Positions 9,344 to 18,452 of a DNA stretch of 64,000 nucleotides are shown piece after piece. Made by a program: the position numbers and the translations under genes. Source of the DNA: DATFVA01 sp963743325 (GTDB lineage Bacteria; Bacteroidota; Ignavibacteria; Ignavibacteriales; Ignavibacteriaceae); contig CAVUOZ010000005.1 in the NCBI GenBank assembly GCA_963743325.1, positions 434,001 through 498,000 on the forward strand, in the 5' to 3' direction. The stretch's first letter is position 1; each line of letters starts with the position of its first letter. The notes beneath the pieces were generated by a model. It ran no database searches and was not told where the DNA came from. It saw nothing but the letters and a program-made list of their open reading frames with translations.

Positions 9344-10462
9344 ATGCCAGTCTCATACTTTTTAGCAAGAAATAAATCAATTAGAAATTTATTGGGATTC
9401 CTCATATTCCTGCTTGTTAAATTAGTAAGATTAAAAAATTATTTTTTAAAAGTGGAAGGGATGAATATTGCAGTAATTACCTTACACAAATTAGGTGATT
9501 CGGTCTTTACAATTCCTTGTATAAGAGAAATTCAGAAGTTAAGTGGAAAGGAAACGTACATTCTCTGTTTTCAAGAAACAAAACCGATCTTCCGATTATT
9601 TTTTAAAGAGGAATTTATTATTACTTTTAAGCATTCTGAATTTTATTTTAATGACAGGATAGCAAAAAGTTTTGTTAGAAAAAGATTAAACAAAATAAGG
9701 CCGTGCAAAATATATGATCTAACCGGTTCAATCAGATCAGCTTCAATACTATTTCCCTCAGCAGTAAAAGAAATTATCGGGATAAATGATAATTATTTTA
9801 AATCAATTTATTCTATGTTTGTACCTAAAAGAACTAATCCCCATTTAATTGATATTTATATAGATGTAATAAATTACATTATTCCTGATAATAGGGAAAA
9901 ATTGAAGGAATTCCCCAGTGAGATAATTGAAAATGGTTATTTATTGATACATCCTTTTGCAGGTTGGGCAGCAAAAGAATGGGGTTTGAATAAATATATT
10001 GAACTTGCAAAGAAGCTTAACCGGGAGTATGAAGTTATACTTGCAACACAACCAAAACAAATCACTGAAGATATATATGAAGAAATAAAATCTAATGGAA
10101 TCGATATAATTGAAACAGCAGATATCAATGAATTAATGGAAGTAATTGAGAAATGTTCAGTTATAATTTCTAATGATTCTGGTCCCATATATATAGCAAA
10201 TATACTCGGGAAACCGACATTTACCATTTATGGACCTACGAATCCGAAATTTTCTTTACCTTATGGGAAAAATCATCAATATTTTCAAAGAATTATAAAT
10301 TGTTCACCTGAACCCGGGAACCAATATTGCTTCACAGATGCCGGTAGAAATGGATGTCCTTCATTTGAATGTATGCATTCCATTTCTATAAATGACGTCG
10401 AGGAAAAACTTCTTGCCTTTATAACATCTCTGAAAATCAAACACAAAGAAGCTAATACTTGA
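9344..10462 (+). CDS. Glycosyltransferase family 9 (heptosyltransferase-like)
   Basis: A GT9 protein of 372 residues, the family of ADP-heptose:LPS heptosyltransferases. The N-terminal Rossmann domain opens with MNIAVITLHKLGDSVFTIP at about residue 40; the C-terminal domain has LIHPFAGWAAKEWGLNKY and the nucleotide-sugar site SNDSGPIYIANILGKPTFTIYGPTNP. A Cys-containing C-terminal stretch (CSPEPGNQYCF, then GCPSFECMHSI) is typical of GT9. The 39 residues before MNIAV are hydrophobic and basic, so either they form a membrane-associated extension or the true start is at 9461. The gene is AT-rich and sits beside integrase remains, which suggests acquisition. It probably adds a sugar to an envelope glycolipid. 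Confidence 0.85.
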   Translation: MPVSYFLARNKSIRNLLGFLIFLLVKLVRLKNYFLKVEGMNIAVITLHKLGDSVFTIPCIREIQKLSGKETYILCFQETKPIFRLFFKEEFIITFKHSEFYFNDRIAKSFVRKRLNKIRPCKIYDLTGSIRSASILFPSAVKEIIGINDNYFKSIYSMFVPKRTNPHLIDIYIDVINYIIPDNREKLKEFPSEIIENGYLLIHPFAGWAAKEWGLNKYIELAKKLNREYEVILATQPKQITEDIYEEIKSNGIDIIETADINELMEVIEKCSVIISNDSGPIYIANILGKPTFTIYGPTNPKFSLPYGKNHQYFQRIINCSPEPGNQYCFTDAGRNGCPSFECMHSISINDVEEKLLAFITSLKIKHKEANT

Positions 10463-10637
10463 ATTTCAGCACTTTAAAATCTATTAAAGAGTTAATTTTA
10501 ACTCGGATGATTTTATCCCTTGTAGCTGTTTTGTTTATACTTTTCGGATAGGAATTAGCCTGATGATATCCATTTTTATCTTCATTGTCCTTCTAGAAAA
10601 GGATATTATTGTTTTTGAGAGTAGCAGCCTTATATAA
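10459..10637 (+). pseudogene. Decayed small membrane-protein frame
   Basis: A TTG overlapping the stop of the GT9 gene opens a hydrophobic frame (LTRMILSLVAVLFILFG) that hits a stop at 10549. Shifting by one base at 10548 lets the hydrophobic reading continue as IGISLMISIFIFIVLLEKD to a stop at 10637. It looks like a short, translationally coupled membrane protein broken by one missing base. I do not recognise the family, and it may be chance. Confidence 0.3.
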
Positions 10638-10799
10638 ATAGGGAGTAGTGTGTTTTAGATAACAATAGCAGTGGAGGTGTTAAATCCGATATTGTCATAA
10701 ACAGCCGGTAGTGATATTTTAAACAAAAATGCAAGCAAACAGATTTGTACATACTTTGAATTCGATTGCTTCAATGATATAATTAAATGGAGACACGAT
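10638..10799. other. Intergenic, nothing recognised
   Basis: AT-rich sequence before the DUF4382-like lipoprotein gene. With the decayed frame before it, the whole gap after the GT9 gene is 337 bp. A purine-rich ribosome-binding region (AATGGAGACACGAT) precedes the next ATG. No other feature is visible. Confidence 0.4.
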
Positions 10800-11523
10800 A
10801 TGAATATAAATAACTTTGACCGGATTAAGGGCTCATTTTACATAATTACATTTCTTTTGTTTGGTTTACTGATTGGATGTAATTCTGATTCAACGGCACC
10901 ACCTATAGGCAATTTTTCATTAAGTGTACAAAAAGCCGGCGGTCCGTCAAGTGTTGCTCAATCAGATACCTTATCTATTGAAACAGTTAAAATAATGATG
11001 AAAAACGTTGAACTATTCTCCGGCTCGTCCGATGAAGGAGAAGAACATGAAGATTCTGAAGAGGTTGAGTTAGGGCCATTTGTGGTAAATCTCAATTTAA
11101 ATGGCTCAATTAATACAATTGCACTCTCTAATGTGCCCGAAGGAACTTATAATGGCGTTAAATTTGAAATACACAGGTTATATAGAACTGAAGCTTCTCT
11201 TGATTCAGAATTTATAGACAGTACATGCGGCGAAAGAGGATATTCAGTTATTGTGAAAGGTACTTATTTTGGTAATCCGTTTGTTTTCAAATCAAGGAAA
11301 TCATTTAAAACAGCATGTATTGTTCACCGCTCCGATTACTGTCACAAACAACGGCCTGATAAATGTTACATTAACCGTAGATCCTTACAGCTGGTTTATT
11401 CACAATGGTACTTATATAGATCCGGCTGATCCAAACAATTACTGGTTGATTAATGATCTTATCAGAAGTTCATTTCGGAACTGTTTCAGAGATGATGATC
11501 GAAACGGCGATCACGATCACTAA
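10800..11523 (+). pseudogene. DUF4382-like lipoprotein, interrupted by one frameshift
   Basis: The protein begins with a lipoprotein signal (FLLFGLLIGC, lipobox LIGC) and continues as a beta-rich domain like DUF4382: SLSVQKAGGPSS, then VKIMMKNVEL, an acidic EEHEDSEE stretch, and LSNVPEGTYNGVKFEIHRL. The frame goes astray at an AAAA run at 11307-11310. Reading three A instead of four restores SFKQHVLFTAPITVTNNG and a continuing domain to a natural stop at 11523, with an Asp/His-rich tail (DDDRNGDHDH). A homopolymer error or a recent mutation are both possible. Its function is unknown; it would be an outer-membrane or periplasmic lipoprotein. Confidence 0.75.
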
Positions 11524-11540
11524 TATTATGCACCCTTTTT

Positions 11541-11569
11541 ACCCGGTATCATCGCTGTTACCGGGTTTT
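11541..11569 (+). terminator. Rho-independent terminator
   Basis: A perfect stem ACCCGGTA/TACCGGGT with a ten-base loop is followed by TTT, 17 bp after the lipoprotein stop codon. The remaining sequence up to 11826 is AT-rich with nothing further recognised. Confidence 0.75.
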
Positions 11570-11826
11570 ATATTCTAACCTGGTTTGATAAGGCTTTCCC
11601 ACATATGTCGTTTTGTGTGTAGCTTGTGTGAGGAACTAAAATTCTGTAATATGAAGTCGCGGCTTTTTGTTTATAGTGGATAATTACAAAAAGGTATGAA
11701 AACTTCAGGGAAACAATTTATATAGTCTAAAATTTTTAGCAATCATACACTTAGCTGCATTTGGACCCTATTGTATTTTACAGTGATTAAGGATATTCAG
11801 TATCCAGAATTAAAGAACTTCTTTCC

Positions 11827-12582
11827 ATGATGTCAATAATTTTATTCCCCTTCAGATTTATATATAAAATATATCTTCTTGTATGCTTCATATTACTATT
11901 AGTCCTGTTATATCCATTCCTGCGTTTCTATTTATCAAAAAAGGAGCGATTTCCCTCAGCATTTTCTATTATGAAATTCTTAGGAAAATCATTTTTGTTT
12001 TGTGCAGGAATTAAACTGAAAATAAAGGGGAGAAAAAATATTATTGAAGATCAGCCTTTTTTAATCTGTTCAAACCACAGCTCTTATCTGGATATCCCAT
12101 GCCTATATTCAATATTTGATAAATACTTTGTGTTTACCGGGAAAAAGGAGGTTGAAAAATGGCCTTTATTCCATATATTCTACACATCAGGGATGAATAT
12201 TTTAGTCGACAGACATAATAAAATGGGACTAATAAAATCATTCAAAAGAATGATGGAAGTCGTTGATGAAGGACATCCCCTTGTAATTCTTCCGGAAGGT
12301 ACTATTTCAAGGACGGCCCCCCGTCTGTCAGAATTTAAGCCAGGATCCGTTTCACTGGCTATTAACAAACAAATCCCGATTTTACCAATAACATTTACAA
12401 CCAACTGGACAAGACTGCAGCGCAAAGGATTATTGAAAGGAAAAGCCGGTCCCGGAATATCGGAAGTGATAATTCATCCTCTGATTATGACAAACGGATT
12501 GACCAAAGATGAAACCGATGCATTACAATTAAAACTTCGTGATATTATCAATTCACCGTTACGGGAGAAATATGGAGTCTAG
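11827..12582 (+). CDS. Lysophospholipid acyltransferase, PlsC-like
   Basis: A 251-residue membrane-associated acyltransferase of the PlsC/LPLAT family. An N-terminal hydrophobic segment (FRFIYKIYLLVCFILLLVLL) is followed by the catalytic NHSSYLD motif (HX4D) near residue 78, and by the EGTIS motif near 158 that binds the glycerol phosphate. The family transfers an acyl group to lysophosphatidate or related lysolipids in phospholipid synthesis; some members acylate other lipids. The gene is followed by two desaturase genes, so this region may serve lipid remodelling. Confidence 0.88.
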   Translation: MMSIILFPFRFIYKIYLLVCFILLLVLLYPFLRFYLSKKERFPSAFSIMKFLGKSFLFCAGIKLKIKGRKNIIEDQPFLICSNHSSYLDIPCLYSIFDKYFVFTGKKEVEKWPLFHIFYTSGMNILVDRHNKMGLIKSFKRMMEVVDEGHPLVILPEGTISRTAPRLSEFKPGSVSLAINKQIPILPITFTTNWTRLQRKGLLKGKAGPGISEVIIHPLIMTNGLTKDETDALQLKLRDIINSPLREKYGV

Positions 12583-12615
12583 GAACTGTTTTACTGAGTC
12601 AGAATATCTAAAGAT

Positions 12616-12792
12616 TCATTTTTTTATATATGCATTAAGTCCAACCACAACAGGCTGTCCCCCGATAATGCAGTCTGTAACAACATTTCCATGTGTAGTG
12701 GCTACCACCAGGGTTTTTCCCGATGCACTAGGTGTTGGTTCCTGCAGTTCAATGCTGATAATCAGTTTTCCATCTTCAATTTTAACTTCCAT
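12616..12792 (-). CDS. Small conserved hypothetical protein (about 58 residues)
   Basis: A small soluble protein whose sequence reads as one beta-rich domain: MEVKIEDGKLIISIELQEP, then TPSASGKTLVVATTHGN and a C-terminal GLNAYIKK. I recognise this pattern as a small conserved hypothetical family seen in many bacteria, without an assigned function. An ATG four codons upstream (12804) is also possible; the start at 12792 has GGAG six bases before it. It is convergent with the acyltransferase gene and has no operon partner. Confidence 0.7.
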   Translation of the reverse strand: MEVKIEDGKLIISIELQEPTPSASGKTLVVATTHGNVVTDCIIGGQPVVVGLNAYIKK

Positions 12793-12985
12793 ATTATTCT
12801 CCATTTCCGTTTATAAATAAAGTTCATGATCAGATTTATCATTATGGATATTATTCTATCCTGGCAAAAAGCTTCGTTTTATTACAAAACAGCACTTATA
12901 GTCGATTTCCGTGGAGCATTTTATTTGGGATTTTCATTGGAATAAAAATAATCTAACTTCTTCTATTGTTAATAAAAAGGATAAA

Positions 12986-13918
12986 ATGAATTTCAAGTTA
13001 AAAAATTTTGCAGACATTAAAAGTCTTGCATACATATTTATTACCACGGCTATGTTTATAGTTCAATGGTTATGGATCGGAGTAAATCCGTTCATATACA
13101 CGTGGTACTTATTTATGTCGGTTGCTGTATCCGTGATGACCCATAATCATAACCACCTGCCGATGTGGAACTCAAAGAAACTGAATATACTTACTGACTG
13201 GTGGCTGACGGTGTTTTACGGTTTCCCGATATTCGCCTGGATACCTACACACAATAAAAATCATCATCGCTTTAATAATCGGCAGGGAGATGACTCTATT
13301 ACTTACAGGATAAGTGAAAGAAATAACTTCCTTACACTCATTTCATACCCGACTATAAGCGGTTATTACCAGCAAAGGGCTATCGTCGAATATTTGAAAG
13401 AACTGAAAACAAAAAACAGAGAGAAATTCCGGGTATGTATTTCGCAGTACGTTGTACTTGGCTTGTGGCTGGCGGCTGCGTTATTATTAGATTGGCAGAA
13501 AGCTCTGCTGTTCGTTATAATACCTCAGCAGGTATCACTCTTCAGCGTTTTAGTTTTTAATTACGTTCAGCATGTTCACGCCAATGAAGAATCCGAATGG
13601 AATCATTCGAGGAATTTTACCGGGTTTCTGAATTTCCTTCTTTTCAATAACGGCTATCATACGATTCATCATCACAAAGCCGGTCTGCACTGGAGTAAAG
13701 TGGCTGAAGCTCATAAAGAAATTGAACATAATATAGATCCCGTTCTTCTTGAGAGAAGCTTTTGGTGGTATATCTTAAGAAGTTACTTCCTCTCTATATT
13801 CATTCCAAAATTCAGAACGAACTCAATGAGATTGGAAAGAAAAAGAAAAGAGGAAAAGGAACATATAAATGCAGAATTATCCACAGAAAAATCACAACCT
13901 GGTGTTCAGGTATCCTGA
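12986..13918 (+). CDS. Membrane fatty acid desaturase
   Basis: A di-iron membrane desaturase of about 310 residues. Three histidine clusters are visible: HNHNH near residue 50, HNKNHH near 90 and HTIHHH near 230, with hydrophobic segments between them. The ATG at 12986 follows an AAGG-containing ribosome-binding site; a GTG at 12911 would add 25 residues of poor quality. Such enzymes introduce double bonds into acyl chains of lipids or thioesters. Regiospecificity cannot be read from the sequence. It lies two genes upstream of a second, sphingolipid-type desaturase. Confidence 0.88.
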   Translation: MNFKLKNFADIKSLAYIFITTAMFIVQWLWIGVNPFIYTWYLFMSVAVSVMTHNHNHLPMWNSKKLNILTDWWLTVFYGFPIFAWIPTHNKNHHRFNNRQGDDSITYRISERNNFLTLISYPTISGYYQQRAIVEYLKELKTKNREKFRVCISQYVVLGLWLAAALLLDWQKALLFVIIPQQVSLFSVLVFNYVQHVHANEESEWNHSRNFTGFLNFLLFNNGYHTIHHHKAGLHWSKVAEAHKEIEHNIDPVLLERSFWWYILRSYFLSIFIPKFRTNSMRLERKRKEEKEHINAELSTEKSQPGVQVS

Positions 13919-14061
13919 TTAAAACTTCAGTTTTCTGATTCAAATGCTATCCTTGTTATTTCCCGTGAGCATCATTATATAAGAAGTGAATGAGCACGAG
14001 TTGTAATTTATGATCTAATGGATTTAAATCGTTGATTTCCCGGTAAATCAATTCTGCCGTA

Positions 14062-14442
14062 ATGTTTTATTTCCTCTGGTTCAGCGATATAATTCCCGCG
14101 ATATCGAAAAACTCTATCCCCGCGAGTGTGAGTGATTATAATCTGCTGGTAAATCCTGTGCACGTGATGGATTTATCATTTATTCTTCCGGGACTCATTA
14201 TAACTTCAGTTCTGCTGATTAAAGGACGGCCTATGGGTTTTGTGCTGGCCCCAATATTGCTGATCTTTACTGTATTAATGTCTCTTGCTTTAGTCGCAAT
14301 GGCCGTTGCCTTAAATATCAAAGATGTAAGTAGCGATTTTTCCCTGGTGGTGATATTCTGTGTACTTGCAATATTCAGCATTATATATTTAATTGTATTC
14401 TTCAAGAGAATGAAAGTACGACTGCCTGATCAAAAATGTTAA
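14062..14442 (+). CDS. Putative membrane protein, perhaps 5'-truncated
   Basis: A 126-residue protein with about three hydrophobic segments (for example LSFILPGLIITSVLLI, VLAPILLIFTVLMSLALVA and LVVIFCVLAIFSIIYLIVFF) and a basic C-terminal tail. The segment NPVHVMDLSFILPG resembles the C-terminal half of a longer uncharacterised membrane protein family, and the frame is closed by a stop just upstream at 14044, so the gene may have lost its 5' half. It overlaps the next gene by 7 bp, suggesting translational coupling. Function unknown. Confidence 0.5.
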   Translation: MFYFLWFSDIIPAISKNSIPASVSDYNLLVNPVHVMDLSFILPGLIITSVLLIKGRPMGFVLAPILLIFTVLMSLALVAMAVALNIKDVSSDFSLVVIFCVLAIFSIIYLIVFFKRMKVRLPDQKC

Positions 14443-15155
14443 AATATTTCAGAATTGTTTTACTATTTCTTCCATTAATCTTTTTTAATTGCGAAAGGGA
14501 TGTTTCGTCATCCGTTAACTACAATAAGACAGAATCTTTGACCCTCGTTACTCCTGAAGGGGGTGAACGATTTACCATCAGTCAACCCTTAAATATTCAG
14601 TGGTCCTCTCTTAATCTAAGTGACAACCTCAGGTTGGAATTAATGAACAACGATACTTCTGTTTATTCGATAAACGATGTCCCGAATTCGGGAAATTATG
14701 TACTACTGGTTCCTGCTGAAATAATTCCTTCCAAGAGATATAAATTAAAAATCGAATCAATGGTGAATCCGGAAGTTTTTGATACAAGCAAAAATAACTT
14801 TGAGATTGCACCATTAGTAGACGGGCACTGGTACTATTCGAATTTGACTGAGCTCTCAGGTCTTGAACTTAATCTTGATCTTTTTACATTCGGTAATGAT
14901 TCTTTTTTGGGACAGAGTCATTTCCATTTCCAGTATTTATTTTTCGGCGACCCTGTCAGTTATGAAAGAATGGATACCGTAGGAGGAGTAGTTGTTTTTC
15001 CTGATATACGTTTTGTAATGAGAGAACCCGGGAATAAAGAATTCGATTTTACAGGGAAGATGACTGCCAGTGATAGGATCAGCGGAAGGATAACCGGATT
15101 TATAGATTCCACATATGGAAATTTAAATGATACTCTTACGCTGGTCAGGCAGTAG
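14436..15155 (+). CDS. Lipoprotein with a Ser-Thr-rich GPI-anchor/Kre9-like Ig-fold domain
   Basis: A 239-residue secreted protein. The signal peptide ends in a lipobox-like FFNC, so it is probably lipid-anchored. Residues 25-110 contain the motif TPEGGERFTISQPLNIQWSS, characteristic of the Kre9/KNH N-terminal-type beta-sandwich often found in secreted Bacteroidota proteins. The C-terminal half is a beta-rich region with no recognised family. It overlaps the preceding membrane protein gene. Function unknown. Confidence 0.65.
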   Translation: MLKYFRIVLLFLPLIFFNCERDVSSSVNYNKTESLTLVTPEGGERFTISQPLNIQWSSLNLSDNLRLELMNNDTSVYSINDVPNSGNYVLLVPAEIIPSKRYKLKIESMVNPEVFDTSKNNFEIAPLVDGHWYYSNLTELSGLELNLDLFTFGNDSFLGQSHFHFQYLFFGDPVSYERMDTVGGVVVFPDIRFVMREPGNKEFDFTGKMTASDRISGRITGFIDSTYGNLNDTLTLVRQ

Positions 15156-15392
15156 GTGATAGAACACGGACAACATAAATGACACGGATCTGCACGGATA
15201 ATGTTTAATATTCAATCATTAATGGTCAATATTCAATGCTCATTCCGGCTGGTGTAATTTATCATTTATAATTAAACCGGAGAACTCAATTAGAGTCCCT
15301 TGTGATTCAGACAGTGATTATACATTTTAATAGATATTCTTTTTAGTTATTATAAAAAAATATAAAGTAATTTTTTTTGAGAGTACAGTTTA
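15156..15392. other. Intergenic with low-complexity words
   Basis: No gene. The stretch includes word-like degenerate repeats (GACACGGATCTGCACGGAT near 15180, and TATTCAAT/TTCAATG words near 15209-15240) that recur in intergenic DNA of this genome. The AT-rich end probably carries the promoter of the desaturase. Confidence 0.45.
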
Positions 15393-16338
15393 ATGAATAA
15401 ATTAAAACTGGATTTCCGTTATTCAAATGATCCCGAACCTCATAAGGAGAGAACAAAAGCCATATTAAAAGCACATCCTGAAGTGAGAACTTTTATTGGA
15501 AGATATCCTGTGAGCTTTTTGTTAATCATGTTTGTTGTGGGATTACAAATAGTAATAGCTTATCTGTTAAAAGATCAGGGATGGTGGCCTGTCTCCTATC
15601 ATAGCTTTTGTAGTCGGGGCTTTTGCCAACCACGCGTGTTTTGTACTGATTCACGAAGCAGCACATAATCTGATATTTAAGAACAGGAACCTCAATTATA
15701 TCGCCGGAATAATTGCTGATATACCGAATGTGCTGCCCAGTTCTGTTTCGTTTAGAAGTTATCACCTTATGCATCACTCGCACCAGGGCGATTATTATAT
15801 GGATGCAGATCTTGCCAGCAAGTGGGAGGCACGGCTGATAGGCAATTCAACTCTTGGAAAATCATTCTGGGAACTGATGTTTCCATTTTTCCAGGCTTTC
15901 CGTACACCGAGATTAAAAACAATTAAGTTTATGAACTTCTGGACATTTGTTAACTGGATAGTGGTGTTTGGATTCGATGCGGCGGTTATAATTTATCTGG
16001 GTCCTACGGCATTTCTGTATTTCGTCTTCTCATTCTTCTTTTCAATAGGCCTTCATCCGCTCGGCGCAAGATGGATACAGGAACATTTTCTGGTTGCTCC
16101 GCCGCAGGAAACATACAGCTATTATGGTCCTTTGAATATTCTGGCTTTGAATGTTGGGTATCACAACGAGCATCACGATTTTCCCTCTGTTCCCTGGAAT
16201 AGGCTTCCAGGTTTAAAAGCAGCAGCACCGGAATTTTATGACAATCTTGTTTATCATAAATCCTGGGTGAAATTATGGCTGACATTTCTTACTGATCCGG
16301 GTTTATCATTGTACAGCAGGATGATCAGGAAAAATTAA
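15393..16338 (+). pseudogene. Sphingolipid delta-4 desaturase (DEGS-like), interrupted by one frameshift
   Basis: The frames 15393-15668 and 15730-16338, joined near 15590, encode a di-iron desaturase of about 315 residues closely patterned on eukaryotic dihydroceramide delta-4 desaturase. The N-terminal part has HPEVRTFIGRYP and the two C-terminal signatures are ETYSYYGPLNIL and NVGYHNEHHDFPSVPWNRLP. Histidine boxes HEAAH, HLMHHSH and HNEHH are all present once the frame is restored. In eukaryotes the enzyme converts dihydroceramide to ceramide. The break sits in GGCCTGTCTCC, where one extra base (or two missing) moves the frame. Whether the gene is active depends on whether the break is real. 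Confidence 0.82.
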
Positions 16339-16537
16339 TCTCCAACATGCTGTTCCGGTGATGGTTGAATCAATAATGATTGTATGAGTGTACAGATGTA
16401 TGGTTGTAGAAAACCGGGTTTGCGGCTACTGCGGATCGTTAAACAGTATGGTAGATTAAACTAATGGATAAAATGATTTTGAATAACTGCTTGCCTTGAT
16501 TACCAATGACCAATTACCGTTGAATGACAACTATACT

Positions 16538-18157
16538 CTATCCGGTTTGTTTCATTTCCTCTGGGCTTACTTCAAACGGGACTTCACCAAGCTCTACATC
16601 AGGGTACTTGCTGTTGAAGTATCCCATAGAATACTCACTGGTAAAAAGAATTACCCGGTTTTCATCTTTATCAACTGCTATTGATGCGCCGGCAGGAAGT
16701 ACAAGCTTATTTAAATCTTCATCTGTAATTTCTTTAGAAAACCATCTGAGCACTTTCCAGTTGGTTTGCTCCAATCTCGATTTTGCTCCATACTCACTTT
16801 CAAGTCTGTACTGGACGACCTCAAACTGGAGAGGACCAACAGCACCAAGCAATGGGATCTTTTGTGCAGCATTTTTGATATAAAAAGCCTGGATTACGCC
16901 TTCCTGAAGAAGCTGATCGAGACCATCCCGGAATTTTTTATAGTCAGAGGGATTGGGATTATGCATAAACACAAAATGTTCGGGTGCGAAATGAGGGATT
17001 TCATTAAACAAAATCGACTGATCATCAGTTATAGTATCGCCTATTCCAAAATTAGAATTGCCTACAAAACCTACAATATCACCTGCATAAGCTTCATTGA
17101 CGGTTTCCCGTTCCTGACCAAATAATTTTTGAGAATTCGATAACCTTATTTTCCTGCCGCTGTTTGAATGGAAAGCCTGCATATCCCTTTCGAACCTGCC
17201 GGAGCATACTCGCATAAAGGCAATCCTGTCGCGGTGTTTGGGGTCCATATTAGCCTGTATCTTAAAAATGAATCCTGAGAAAGTGTCATCCTCTGGTCTA
17301 ACTATTAAATCCTTACTTTTCCTGGGGGCAGGGGGAACGGCATAATCAAGAAATCTGTCGAGCAGAAGCTGGACACCGAAATTGTTCATTGCACTGCCAA
17401 AGAATACCGGAGTCAGCCTTCCGTCAAGCACTGCATCGCGGTTAAAGATTTCTCCTGCAGTATCAAGCATTTCGAGTTCTTCCACAAACCTTGAATAATT
17501 TTCTTCACTCAGTTTATCCTTAAATAAAGGATTCTGAAGATCAAATACCTCCACAGGAGCTTTATACGACCCGCCGGTTGTTCTCTCGAACAAATGAATC
17601 TGTTTTGTGATCCGGTCATACACACCGCGAAAATCAATTCCGCTACCAAAAGGATAATTCATCGGAAAAGCACCGATTCCAAGGATGCTTTCAAGCTCAT
17701 CGATCAGTTCAAGAGGATCACGCGCGGGACGGTCCAATTTGTTCATAAATGTAAATATAGGTATCTCCCTTCTTCTGCAGACCTCAAACAGTTTCCTCGT
17801 CTGTGTTTCAATACCTTTTGCAGCATCAATTACCATCACTACTGCGTCTACTGCGGTGAGAACACGGTAAGTATCTTCAGAAAAGTCTTCGTGACCGGGA
17901 GTATCCAGGAGATTTATCTTAAATCCTTTATAATCGAACTGGAGTACAGTCGAACTGATTGAAATTCCGCGCTTCTTCTCCAGTTCCATCCAGTCAGATG
18001 TAGAGCTGCGCTGATTCTTCCTTGCAGTTACAGAACCTGCGAGATGGACGGCTCCTCCGTACAGAAGGAATTTTTCCGTTAAAGTTGTTTTTCCTGCATC
18101 CGGGTGCGATATAATTGCAAAGGTGCGTCGTTTATTTATTTCTTTAAGATTGCTCAT
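16538..18157 (-). CDS. prfC: Peptide chain release factor 3
   Basis: RF3 is a translational GTPase that recycles RF1/RF2 after peptide release. The 539-residue protein has the expected length and order: P-loop SHPDAGKTTLTEKF near residue 18, switch I with RGISISSTVLQFDY, G3 DTPGHEDFSEDTYR, G4 NKLDRPARDP, then RF3 domains II and III with FSGFIFKIQANMDPKHRDR and GAVGPLQFEVVQYRLESEY. The gene stands alone on the minus strand, divergent from the hpn operon across about 300 bp of AT-rich DNA that must hold both promoters. Confidence 0.97.
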   Translation of the reverse strand: MSNLKEINKRRTFAIISHPDAGKTTLTEKFLLYGGAVHLAGSVTARKNQRSSTSDWMELEKKRGISISSTVLQFDYKGFKINLLDTPGHEDFSEDTYRVLTAVDAVVMVIDAAKGIETQTRKLFEVCRRREIPIFTFMNKLDRPARDPLELIDELESILGIGAFPMNYPFGSGIDFRGVYDRITKQIHLFERTTGGSYKAPVEVFDLQNPLFKDKLSEENYSRFVEELEMLDTAGEIFNRDAVLDGRLTPVFFGSAMNNFGVQLLLDRFLDYAVPPAPRKSKDLIVRPEDDTFSGFIFKIQANMDPKHRDRIAFMRVCSGRFERDMQAFHSNSGRKIRLSNSQKLFGQERETVNEAYAGDIVGFVGNSNFGIGDTITDDQSILFNEIPHFAPEHFVFMHNPNPSDYKKFRDGLDQLLQEGVIQAFYIKNAAQKIPLLGAVGPLQFEVVQYRLESEYGAKSRLEQTNWKVLRWFSKEITDEDLNKLVLPAGASIAVDKDENRVILFTSEYSMGYFNSKYPDVELGEVPFEVSPEEMKQTG

Positions 18158-18452
18158 TAATTTTCTATAAAGTTTTGATGAATAATTATTCGAAAAAGGT
18201 ATAATAAAGGGGTTTCTAATAGAAGAAATGAATTTCTGAACAGTTATTTTTCCTGCAGAAATTATTATTTGATATTTTGTCTATGTGTTTTAACAAAGTT
18301 CGGTTATTTAATTAAATAATAACTTTAAAAATAAGTAAATATTTACAAATAACATATACTATTTTTTGCAGTACTAACTGCCTGTTCAGTCAGTAACCCT
18401 TAGACAGAAATGATTGGAAAATATTATTTATGAATCGGTCTCACGGTGGTCA

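Noticed and set aside
8365..11826. Far attachment-site copy of the tRNA-Leu 3' end
   Set aside because: I looked for repeats of GTTCAAGTCC and GCTCCGGGTACCA downstream and found no convincing match.
12539..12820. Plus-strand frame of 93 codons overlapping the small conserved gene
   Set aside because: The minus-strand frame matches a known small family; the plus-strand reading has no such pattern and overlaps the acyltransferase end.
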